Below are positions 7,664-15,519 of a DNA stretch of 64,000 bases, one piece after another. This stretch comes from Rosistilla oblonga (GTDB lineage: Bacteria > Planctomycetota > Planctomycetia > Pirellulales > Pirellulaceae), in contig NZ_CP036292.1 of the NCBI RefSeq assembly GCF_007751715.1, positions 1,240,001 to 1,304,000 on the forward strand, in the 5' to 3' direction. Both the position numbers and the translations under genes were made by a program. Below the pieces are notes generated by a model. That model worked only from the letters and a program-made list of their open reading frames with translations, was not told the DNA's origin and ran no database searches. Every line of letters starts with the position of its first letter. Positions within the stretch are counted from its first letter, which is position 1.

Positions 7664-10600
7664 TTAACGCTGTTGCGTCGAGCCTGTCGACTCGGCAACT
7701 TGCGTCGCTGGCAGGACGCCCAGATAGCTCAACAGATCGCTGATCTCTGACAGCGACAACGTATCCAACAGACCAGCAGGCATCGTGCTGGTGGTGCTTG
7801 GTTGGATCTGATCGATGTCTTGTTTCGGGATCACGACGACTTGGTTTTTGATGTCGCGAATCGTCACATGATCGCCATCGCTGGCCGACATCAAGCCGCT
7901 GTAAACCTTACCGTCGAGCGTCATCACACGCTTCGATTGGTATTGGTCGCTGATCACATGCGAGGGATACAGGATCGATTCGACCACTTCTTGTTTGGTG
8001 AAGCGGCGGGAGACTTGCGTTAGGTCGGGACCGACGCTCTCTCCCTGATTGCCAAATCGATGGCAACTGATGCACTGTGCCGCGGTGAACAATTGGCGTC
8101 CCTTGCTTGGATCGCCAACGCGTCCCTCATCGGTTCGCAGGTAATCGAGCAATTGCTCCATGTCCCATTTCGATTCGTCTTCACCCGGCAATTCGGCTGC
8201 CGATTTGTTGGGGTAGCTGCGAGCGTACCAGTCCTGCCAAGGACGCATCGGTTCTTTGGCATTAGGCGTTGGTTGGAAGCCAGTCCAATGTTCCAACAGC
8301 GTCAGCGATTGTTTTGGCGATGCGCCGTTTTCGATCGCACGCAATCCTAACAGGATGACTTGCCGTAACGCTTCGGGGTCGTCGGTGGCAATTTCGACAG
8401 AGCTCAATTGCGACAGTACGTCGACCGCAGCAGCCGGTTCGAGGATGTTCAGCGAACGGACTAGGTAGTCCCAGTTTTCGCCATCGGGATAGAGAGCGAG
8501 CCCCATCGCGACGGGAGTCCGGCGTTCGGGTTCTTCCCGCCAGATCTTCCGCAGGTGTGCTTGAGAATCCTCGTCGCCAGCCATCGCCAGCATCGCAACG
8601 ATACCGGTCCGCAAGCGGCGATAGACATCGCTGGTATGTTGATCGTTGCTGATCGAAAGGTCCAGGTCGCGAAGCATCGCAGCGGTATCGGTATCGATCG
8701 GACGCGGCAATTTGTAGATCGCTGCCAACGCGGCGTTGGGCCATTTGGACCCTTCTTCCAAGATCACGCGAGCTTCTTGTTCGGTCAGATGTTTTCCAAA
8801 GTCGCGCGTGACATTCATCATGTACAGCGGGTAACTGCTGCCCGATTGGGCCAACGCGGCTTCTTCGTAGAACCGGATCAATTCGAATCGTTGTTCGGGC
8901 GTCCAGTCGTATTCGATGAATTGCAGATGCATCGCGACGTGCGTGCGATCCTCTTCGGAGACATCGCTGCGAAGATATTCCATCGCACGTTCGACGATCG
9001 AGGTCGCTTGCAGGTAGGCACACAAGCGAACGATCTCGCGATTCATACGCGGTTCGCCCGTCGGGAACTCCTCGGCGATTCGCTCTCGCAATTCGGGAAC
9101 GTCGGCGGGCCGAACCTTGCCGCGATGCAGCGCGACTTCGGTCACTCGCAGCAGGTCGATGAAGTCGCCATCGCTGAGGAAGTCCTCCATCAAATTTGAC
9201 ATCTTCGCCAACACGGCTCGAGCAACCGCTTTATCGGTGGTCCGCGTGACCAGCGCCAATCCGCCGACGATGGCGACGCGCGGTTCATCGGATTGCAGCA
9301 CCATCTCTTGCCATTGATCCATTGGGATCTGTTCCAGCAACCGCCGGGCGGCGAACGCCAGTTGACGATCGTGATCGGCTAGCAGTGGTATAAGTTGTTC
9401 CGCAGGCGGGTTTTCCCCCGATCGCAACAGCGCTTCGCAGGCGGCGCGACAGACGCTGGGGTCGGTGTCGGCAAGCATTTCGGTCAGCCGCCGCGTGGTT
9501 TGTTCGCCGGGGTTGAGTCCCATCATTTCAGCAGCTTTGATCCGGACCGCTTCGCTTTTCGCTTTGCTCAATTCGAGGATCAGTTCCTCGCTCGGCAGCG
9601 GGCCAAACAATTGCATCAAGTTCATCGCACGGGTGCGGTAGTGCGGCGGGTTGTCGTCGCTGAAGGCGACACCGGCGACCAATTCACCCCACTCGTCGCC
9701 GAGCTCTTTTTGAACGCCAGCGATCTTTTGCCGGGCGTAAGCGGAATCGAGTTGCGGTTGGCGGATCGCCGCGGCGACGCCGTTGCCCAGGTTCTTAACC
9801 CGTTCGGGAATCTCGCCGTCCCACAGAACGCGATAGATTCCGCCGGCGGTACCTCGCCCACCAGTGGCGAAGTAGAGTGCGCCCTGCGGGCCGACGGCGA
9901 GGTCGGTCACGTTCAAGGGCTGGCCTTGCAGGAAGACCTCGCTATCGGCGGTGTATCCTGCGCCTTGTTTCTTGAGATCGACAGCCAGAATGCGTCCCTC
10001 GGACCAATCGGCCAGGAACAGCGAGTTCTGGTATTTTGCTGGGAAGGCAAAGTGTTCGTAGATCGTTGCACCGGTGGGTGAACCGCGACCGGTCTCGAGC
10101 ACGCTAGGAACGCGATCGAGGTAATATTCAGGCCACTTCGACCATCCGCTACGCCAGCCGAACTCGGCTCCTTCGGCAGCTTCGAACAGCAGTGTCGGGC
10201 GGTACCACGTTGCACCGACGTCCGATTCCATATCGCTGTCGTGAACAAACAGGCCGCCGTCGGGATGGAAGGCCAAGTCGTAGGCGTTGCGTAAACCACC
10301 AGCGACTCGCTGCACGCTGCGGCCTTCGATATCGGTCCGGAAGACGATTCCGCCGGGAGCTTTCACACCCATCGCATGTCCGCCGGGATCTTCGTATTTG
10401 GGAACTAGGTCGCCTTCGTAACTGCTCTTCAGCGTCGTCCCCGGTCCCTCGTCGGCATCGATGTGGACATGGTTTCCGACGACGCAATAGATCATTCCGT
10501 CGGGGCCCAAGGTCAAGCCATGGCCGCCGTGTTCGCCGGGATTGCCTTTGAACTTAACGATCAGACGTACCTGTTCTAACGTGCCGTTGCGATCGCGGTC

Positions 10601-11467
10601 GCTCAAACGGTACATGCCGGCACCGTCGGGACCATAACCTGTCACAAAAACTTCGCCGTTGAGAGCCAGGATGCCCTGACAGCTCTGCACCTTATCGCAG
10701 TAGGTGCGGACCTCTTCGGGAATCGAATCGCCATCGCGATCGAAGATCAGCAACAGCGGTCCGTTTTCCTGCGACGCGATGATGTGACCAAACTCATTAA
10801 ATGCCATCGCGATCACCGATCCAACCTCTTCGTCGTCGAAGACGCGTTGGACGGTGAAGCCCGGTTGGATCATGAAGCGTTCGCTGTTTTGATGCGATTG
10901 TTCAGCCACCACGTCGGCTTGGCGATCCCAGGGGATCGTGCTGCCCAGTTGGCCAAACGATTGTGCTTTGAGCCAGCGGCGGTCGTTGTAGAGTGCCGTT
11001 TGCCACATCGGTTGAGCCGCGTTGGCAACGACCCACGATTCGTCGCTGGAGAACGAGAACCATTGGCCGCCGGTGACCGCTTGGATCTGAACGCGAGCAG
11101 CCAAGGCGGCTGTCGATCCGCGTTGGTTGACGACTTTGACCGCGACGACGTTGCGGCCGATCGCCAAGAAGCGAGTGATGTTGAATTCGTCCAGCTTGCG
11201 GGCACTGCTGCCGGCACCGACGCGACGTCCGTTGACGAACAGTTCGTACTGGTCGTCGGCCGCGATCGTGACTCGGCCAGTGACCTGGGCTCGAACGTTA
11301 AAGCTCTTGCGGAAATAGCATTCGCGACCCTCGGGAATACTATCCTTTTGGAATCCCGGGGCCCAGATCCATTGAGCTTCCTGCGCGGAAAGACCGCCTC
11401 CGGAAAGCAGGATCAACGAGCTAAAAAGAACGCAAAGGCGGTTGCGGATGCTTCGATTGCCGTGCAT
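7664..11467 (-). CDS. PVC-type membrane-bound dehydrogenase with HEAT-like repeats and heme domain
   Basis: A secreted protein of 1267 residues. The signal peptide (cleaved near SAQ, residue 29) is followed by a jelly-roll domain, about 30-190, with WIWAPGFQ and YELFVNGRRVGAG, resembling sugar-binding modules. A six-bladed propeller dehydrogenase (about 200-560) follows, with GEHGGHGLTLGPDGMIYCVVG and FLADWSEGRILAV. An alpha-helical repeat region (about 590-1070) comes next. The C-terminal PVC heme domain has CISCH at 1132-1136, then GPDLTQV and DGKVYSGL. This arrangement is typical of large planctomycete proteins thought to oxidise sugars or related compounds in the periplasm and pass electrons to the attached cytochrome. 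Electron acceptor and substrate are not known. No neighbour appears to belong to it. Confidence 0.85.
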   Translation of the reverse strand: MHGNRSIRNRLCVLFSSLILLSGGGLSAQEAQWIWAPGFQKDSIPEGRECYFRKSFNVRAQVTGRVTIAADDQYELFVNGRRVGAGSSARKLDEFNITRFLAIGRNVVAVKVVNQRGSTAALAARVQIQAVTGGQWFSFSSDESWVVANAAQPMWQTALYNDRRWLKAQSFGQLGSTIPWDRQADVVAEQSHQNSERFMIQPGFTVQRVFDDEEVGSVIAMAFNEFGHIIASQENGPLLLIFDRDGDSIPEEVRTYCDKVQSCQGILALNGEVFVTGYGPDGAGMYRLSDRDRNGTLEQVRLIVKFKGNPGEHGGHGLTLGPDGMIYCVVGNHVHIDADEGPGTTLKSSYEGDLVPKYEDPGGHAMGVKAPGGIVFRTDIEGRSVQRVAGGLRNAYDLAFHPDGGLFVHDSDMESDVGATWYRPTLLFEAAEGAEFGWRSGWSKWPEYYLDRVPSVLETGRGSPTGATIYEHFAFPAKYQNSLFLADWSEGRILAVDLKKQGAGYTADSEVFLQGQPLNVTDLAVGPQGALYFATGGRGTAGGIYRVLWDGEIPERVKNLGNGVAAAIRQPQLDSAYARQKIAGVQKELGDEWGELVAGVAFSDDNPPHYRTRAMNLMQLFGPLPSEELILELSKAKSEAVRIKAAEMMGLNPGEQTTRRLTEMLADTDPSVCRAACEALLRSGENPPAEQLIPLLADHDRQLAFAARRLLEQIPMDQWQEMVLQSDEPRVAIVGGLALVTRTTDKAVARAVLAKMSNLMEDFLSDGDFIDLLRVTEVALHRGKVRPADVPELRERIAEEFPTGEPRMNREIVRLCAYLQATSIVERAMEYLRSDVSEEDRTHVAMHLQFIEYDWTPEQRFELIRFYEEAALAQSGSSYPLYMMNVTRDFGKHLTEQEARVILEEGSKWPNAALAAIYKLPRPIDTDTAAMLRDLDLSISNDQHTSDVYRRLRTGIVAMLAMAGDEDSQAHLRKIWREEPERRTPVAMGLALYPDGENWDYLVRSLNILEPAAAVDVLSQLSSVEIATDDPEALRQVILLGLRAIENGASPKQSLTLLEHWTGFQPTPNAKEPMRPWQDWYARSYPNKSAAELPGEDESKWDMEQLLDYLRTDEGRVGDPSKGRQLFTAAQCISCHRFGNQGESVGPDLTQVSRRFTKQEVVESILYPSHVISDQYQSKRVMTLDGKVYSGLMSASDGDHVTIRDIKNQVVVIPKQDIDQIQPSTTSTMPAGLLDTLSLSEISDLLSYLGVLPATQVAESTGSTQQR

Positions 11468-11590
11468 GGCTGGCTCTTCTTTCTCAGGTCCTTCGAGATT
11501 CTTGAGTGTTTAATCGCTCGACGTTACCGAAATTCAGGGGGGCAAGGCAAGAGCGAATTGTGCGACGAGCGTTGGGGTGGTTCAGCGAAT

Positions 11591-13252
11591 TTAGGCGACG
11601 TCGCTGAGCCAGCTGCGGAGTACGTTTGCAGCCGCGTCAGGGTTGCTCTCGACGATCGAATTGAGTTCGTCGCGGAGATTCGATCCGGTGACTTCCAGGG
11701 TCGGCGCGGCACCGACGCTGTTTGCTTGTTCCTCCTGCAGCGCCAATTCATCGACTGGCAGCTGAGGGATTTCCAAGCCGAAGCCGTCTGCAAAGTCGGC
11801 GACTGGAGCGGTCGGCGGTGCTTTGAGTGCGCTGCGAGCGACCAGCAATGCGACCAACGCCAGGACGACCAGGGCGATCGATTGCCAGGAGGAGGCGAGC
11901 CATGCTGTCGCGCGGCTGGTTGTTTCGGGAGTCAGATTATCGGGGCTGGGGAGATCGGGGTAATCGATCACGGTGACCAGAGGCGATCGATCGTCGCCGG
12001 CTCGCAAGCGAGGAATGATCGTCGTCACAGCGCTGGTGATCTCCTCTTTGGTCGACGACCGCAGACGCTCGCGATCGGCGGGTGAGAGCGGTGGAACATC
12101 CTCCGGACCTTTGTCGGGGTTTTCGGTCAGCCAGCTGCTCTTCCATAGCTCGTCGTAATAGCTGCCTCGCAGACTGATCACGACCGATGCGCGAATCGGT
12201 CGCAAGCCGGCTAGCTTGGTTTGCGTGTGAGTCGTGCCGACAACTTTTTCGGTCTGTTCGCTGGATTCGGTTTCTTTGCTGCGATTGGCCAGTTCTTCGA
12301 CGCGAGCTGCTTGGTTGCCATAGGCATTCGAAGCGACGCCGGGAGTGCCGCCGGTTTGTGGACGAGTCGATTCGACCAATCGCGAACTGCTTTGCTCTCT
12401 AAGCGTCGCCGGATTCGAATCGTATTTCAGTTCGGTCGATTCGGAATCCATCGTCGGATCGAGTTCGACGTCGACCACGACGCGAGGCGATCCGTAACCG
12501 GCCAGAGCATGGCGGATCTTGGTTTCCCAGGCCCGTTCGTAATGTCGTTTGGTGCGGTAGTGGGGATTGTTTTCATCGATCCAAGGATCCTCTGTCGCCG
12601 CCCGAGCATTGGTGTCGGTGACGGTAACGTCGGATGCTTCCATCCCGGCAAACGCGGCTCGGACCAGATCGGCGATCTCTTTTTTGGTGTACGGCGACAG
12701 CGGTTCGTTGCCGTGGGGAACGATCACGATCGACGCGGATTGTTTGGGTTTAGTCGCAAAACCTTGACGCTGGGAATCGTAGAAGACCGACGCTTTACGG
12801 ACTTCGGGGAACTGCATGATCCGGCCGGAAAGGTCGATCTCCTTCCCCTTCATGATCCGCTTTTCCAGCAGGTTGTTCGACGCAAAGGGGCTCGAGTTGT
12901 AGAGCGCGTCTTGCGTCGCGGCGGCTTCTTCCAAAGGGATCGCGTTGCCATCGCTGAGGGCGCGCAGGTAGACGTCGCGGGTCTCGCTGGGAACGCGAAT
13001 CCGGCTGCCGACAAATTCGTAATCTCGGAGCTCGGCGTTGCCAAACGCGATCTCCGCTTTGCGAATATCTTCGTCGTTTAGCAACCGGCCACCAAACAGA
13101 TACTGCGTCGATTCGGAACCACCGGATTGCAACAACAACCCCACGCCGATCACGATCACGGCGATCAACATCCCTGCGATCATCCGCGATTGGATGGGCA
13201 TGGCGGAGAAGTTTTCGCGGATCTGATTCCAGAAGGTGCCGAAGGTGTTCAT
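11591..13252 (-). CDS. fliF: Flagellar M-ring protein FliF
   Basis: 553 residues, the normal FliF length. FliF forms the MS ring in the inner membrane, the base on which the rotor and export apparatus assemble. There are two membrane segments, at about 23-42 (MIAGMLIAVIVIGVGLLL) and about 445-465. Between them are the ring-building domains with LYNSSPFASNNLLEKRIMKG, SASIVIVPHG, and AAFAGMEASDVTVTDTNA. The C-terminal tail, NPDAAANVLRSWLSD, is the FliG-binding motif. It is last in the flgB-flgC-fliE-fliF run, 62 bases after fliE. The next gene downstream is unrelated; fliG, fliH and fliI, which often follow fliF, are not in the window. Confidence 0.95.
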   Translation of the reverse strand: MNTFGTFWNQIRENFSAMPIQSRMIAGMLIAVIVIGVGLLLQSGGSESTQYLFGGRLLNDEDIRKAEIAFGNAELRDYEFVGSRIRVPSETRDVYLRALSDGNAIPLEEAAATQDALYNSSPFASNNLLEKRIMKGKEIDLSGRIMQFPEVRKASVFYDSQRQGFATKPKQSASIVIVPHGNEPLSPYTKKEIADLVRAAFAGMEASDVTVTDTNARAATEDPWIDENNPHYRTKRHYERAWETKIRHALAGYGSPRVVVDVELDPTMDSESTELKYDSNPATLREQSSSRLVESTRPQTGGTPGVASNAYGNQAARVEELANRSKETESSEQTEKVVGTTHTQTKLAGLRPIRASVVISLRGSYYDELWKSSWLTENPDKGPEDVPPLSPADRERLRSSTKEEITSAVTTIIPRLRAGDDRSPLVTVIDYPDLPSPDNLTPETTSRATAWLASSWQSIALVVLALVALLVARSALKAPPTAPVADFADGFGLEIPQLPVDELALQEEQANSVGAAPTLEVTGSNLRDELNSIVESNPDAAANVLRSWLSDVA

Positions 13253-13314
13253 GGTGCGGTGGAGATGGGTGAATTCGTTGTGTGGCAGCGTTGCGAGCGA
13301 CGGCTACGGCGATG

Positions 13315-13620
13315 TTAGATTTGCATTTGATTGATTTCTCGATACGCTTCGACCAGTTTGTTGCGGATCTGTTGCATCAACCGGAACGACATGTCCGCTT
13401 TTTGCACCGAGGTGAGGACTTCGATGCGGTCGACATCTTTGCCCGTCAGCATGTCGTGGACGGAGGCATTGGCTGAATTCTGAGCTGCGTTTACCTCTTG
13501 GAAACCGTCGACCAACAGGTCTGTGAACTGCTTGTAGCCCGGTTCCACTGGCTGCGTGCCGGGAACCGGCGGCGCGAGCGGCATCTGGGCTGGCGGAATT
13601 CGCAGAGAGACAGGGTTCAT
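13315..13620 (-). CDS. fliE: Flagellar hook-basal body protein FliE
   Basis: 101 residues, typical for FliE, which joins the MS ring to the proximal rod. The C-terminal half carries the family signature: VNAAQNSANASVHDMLTGK, then VLTSVQKADMSFRLMQQIRN and LVEAYREINQMQI. The N-terminus is Pro-rich and variable. It sits between flgC and fliF as in many bacteria and is probably co-transcribed with them. It has no signal peptide, consistent with export through the flagellar type III system. Confidence 0.93.
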   Translation of the reverse strand: MNPVSLRIPPAQMPLAPPVPGTQPVEPGYKQFTDLLVDGFQEVNAAQNSANASVHDMLTGKDVDRIEVLTSVQKADMSFRLMQQIRNKLVEAYREINQMQI

Positions 13621-13696
13621 TGGTTCGGTCGAGTTTCAAAAAACTGCCGCTATCGGAATGCTGGCTCACACAGCGCGGCACCGGTTGCGTTAGATG

Positions 13697-14119
13697 TTAT
13701 GCGATGATCGAGAGGCTCTCGCGTCCCAGGTTCTTGGTGATTTCCATCACCCCGATATTTGCTTCGTACGATCGCGTCGCTTCCAACGCGTCGACCATCT
13801 GCGTGGTCATGTCGATGTTGGGATAAGCGACGTAACCTTGGTATTTGCCTTCTTTGATCGCCAGTGGATGTTGCGGTTGATAGCGGTAGATCGGTTCGGC
13901 GTCGCTGATCTCGATCGAATCGACTTTAACGCCCGAGACGCCGGGATTGGTCGAAACCGATTCGTCGGTCTGGAACACGACGCTGCGACCTTTGTAGGGC
14001 GTGGCGTTGCCGTTTTCGTCTTTGAGCGACGACATGTTGGCGATGTTGCCCGAGATCGTGTTCAGTCGCACGCGTTGTGCAACCAGGGCGCTGGTGCTGA
14101 TGTCTAAAGCGGAGATCAT
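13697..14119 (-). CDS. flgC: Flagellar proximal rod protein FlgC
   Basis: 140 residues. The N-terminal rod signature (SALDISTSALVAQRVRLNTI followed by GNIANM) and the C-terminal heptad helix (VDALEATRSYEANIGVMEIT) are those of FlgC, a rod subunit exported by the flagellar secretion system. The central part includes GYVAYPNIDMTTQMVDA, the FlgC/FlgG family pattern. The gene starts 21 bases after the flgB stop. Nothing unusual is seen. Confidence 0.93.
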   Translation of the reverse strand: MISALDISTSALVAQRVRLNTISGNIANMSSLKDENGNATPYKGRSVVFQTDESVSTNPGVSGVKVDSIEISDAEPIYRYQPQHPLAIKEGKYQGYVAYPNIDMTTQMVDALEATRSYEANIGVMEITKNLGRESLSIIA

Positions 14120-14140
14120 TTATCTGCCTCTCTTTCGGTT

Positions 14141-14545
14141 CTAAACGCGTTCGCTGATCGCAACACGCAAGGTTTCGAACTGGTTCTTCATCAACGCGAT
14201 CGCCGTGTTGTGGAGGTTTTGGTTTTTGGCAATTTCGGTGACCTGGCGTTCCAGGTTAATTTCGCTGCCATCGTGGTACAGCAGGTTCTCCATCGCGCGT
14301 CGCGGGCCGTCCATCGGATCGATATCCGCGGCGTCGCCGGAATTGTATCCGGGAGACGGATTGCGGGTCGCTTCGATCGCTTCGGATAGCGCCGTTTGGA
14401 ACTCATCGGTCGACAGGTCGCGAGCTTGGTAGCCGGGCGTGTCGATGTTAGCCATGTTGCCCGCCAGCACGTTGTGCCGCCGTTGTGCGAAGATCGCACT
14501 CTGTTCCAACGCGGGCAGCGCCGTTTGATTAAAGATGTTCAGCAT
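14141..14545 (-). CDS. flgB: Flagellar proximal rod protein FlgB
   Basis: 134 residues from the ATG at 14545, which gives the canonical FlgB N-terminus (helix with LEQSAIFAQRRHNVLAGNMA then NIDTPGYQARDL); the frame is open further upstream but that part overlaps the preceding gene and does not belong to the family. The C-terminus, INLERQVTEIAKNQ followed by an amphipathic helix ending in the RVAISER segment, is the rod polymerisation helix. First of the rod/MS-ring genes in the run flgB-flgC-fliE-fliF. Confidence 0.93.
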   Translation of the reverse strand: MLNIFNQTALPALEQSAIFAQRRHNVLAGNMANIDTPGYQARDLSTDEFQTALSEAIEATRNPSPGYNSGDAADIDPMDGPRRAMENLLYHDGSEINLERQVTEIAKNQNLHNTAIALMKNQFETLRVAISERV

Positions 14546-14571
14546 CGGAACCCCTTCAGCATCGCAGGACG

Positions 14572-14976
14572 CTAAGCCGCTTGGCGACTGATCTGCTGTT
14601 TGGCAAATCGCACCGTAACCGCAGCGCCGCCCTGCGGGCAGTTCTGCCAGCTGAGTTCGGCACCGGTCATCTGCATCGCCGCTGGCAGATCGCAGGGGCG
14701 TTCGAGCAGGCCACGTCCGGAGTCGGCGATTTCCAGTTCGCATGCATCGGGCGATTCCCAACCGATGAAGGCTACTTCGCCGCCAGCTTCCATCGACGCG
14801 GTCGCTTGTTCAGCCAACGCGGAAACGATTTCCGCAAGTGGTCGGACCGGGGCCGGCAGCGGGATGTTGTTGGGAATGTCAACCTCGACGCGAAAGCGTT
14901 CTTCCAGGTCGAGATCACTGATCACTTGGTGGACGACATCGGCCAAGCACGCTGGCACTTTTCGAAACTTGGGCAT
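14572..14976 (-). CDS. Stand-alone histidine-kinase-type ATPase (HATPase) domain protein in the flagellar cluster
   Basis: 134 residues from the ATG at 14976, chosen for AAGGAG eight bases upstream; an earlier in-frame ATG at 14994 lacks this. The protein is only a GHKL/HATPase fold: a possible N-box helix (EIVSALAEQATASM, about 49-62), the G1 box DSGRG at 85-89 and a closing GGAAVTVRF. There is no dimerisation/phosphoacceptor domain, sensor or membrane segment. The N-box asparagine that coordinates magnesium in histidine kinases seems to be replaced by Glu/Gln, so ATP binding may be altered. It lies 26 bases upstream of flgB. I infer a regulatory role for the flagellar cluster, perhaps like an anti-sigma factor kinase; this is not established. 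Confidence 0.6.
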   Translation of the reverse strand: MPKFRKVPACLADVVHQVISDLDLEERFRVEVDIPNNIPLPAPVRPLAEIVSALAEQATASMEAGGEVAFIGWESPDACELEIADSGRGLLERPCDLPAAMQMTGAELSWQNCPQGGAAVTVRFAKQQISRQAA

Positions 14977-15014
14977 CGCTTCTGCTCCTTGCATTGGGAA
15001 TCCAAGAAGCTTGA

Positions 15015-15473
15015 TTACGAAGATTCGTCGAACTCAGCAAGGCGAGTCTCGTCGTCAAGTGAGTAGGAATCGGAAGATCTTGAGTTAAAGTTCGAAAAAT
15101 CGTGGATTTGTTTTGCCATCGCGTCGCGCTGCGTCGTCGCATGCCGCTCGCACGTCGCTTCGAGTTCCAGCACCAATTGGCCCAAGGCGTTGCACTGCCC
15201 CGCGACGCTCTGGCAGCGAGCGCGGGCCTCGGGCGAAGCCCACGCGAGGTCGCCGCGCGATTGCAGTGCCGCGATCTCGTCTTGCAATCGCTGCAGTTCC
15301 TCGATCAGCGTCTGCTTCTCCGCTAGCAATTGCAGCAATGCCGTAGCGTCTCCCGCGGTGATCTGTTGCTGCTGCTGTTTCCCCTTCTCGATCAGCACGC
15401 CCAGCAGCCGGAATTTATCGTCGACCAGTTGGCTCAAACGCAGGGCGGCTTCGGCGGGAGAGTGCGAGGTCAT
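15015..15473 (-). CDS. Probable FlgN-like flagellar export chaperone
   Basis: 152 residues, mostly two long helices with coiled-coil character. The central part has the FlgN-like pattern KGKQQQQQI-LLQLLAEKQTLIEELQRLQDE, then a second helix ending near ERHATTQRDAMA. FlgN proteins keep hook-associated proteins soluble before export. Sequence identity within the family is always low, so the call rests on length, helix pattern and the position 38 bases upstream of the HATPase protein and flgB. It could also be another coiled-coil protein of the flagellar apparatus. Confidence 0.5.
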   Translation of the reverse strand: MTSHSPAEAALRLSQLVDDKFRLLGVLIEKGKQQQQQITAGDATALLQLLAEKQTLIEELQRLQDEIAALQSRGDLAWASPEARARCQSVAGQCNALGQLVLELEATCERHATTQRDAMAKQIHDFSNFNSRSSDSYSLDDETRLAEFDESS

Positions 15474-15519
15474 CGATGGCGTCGTTATTTAGGAGGGAGA
15501 GGAAAGTCGGGCGTCGCGA

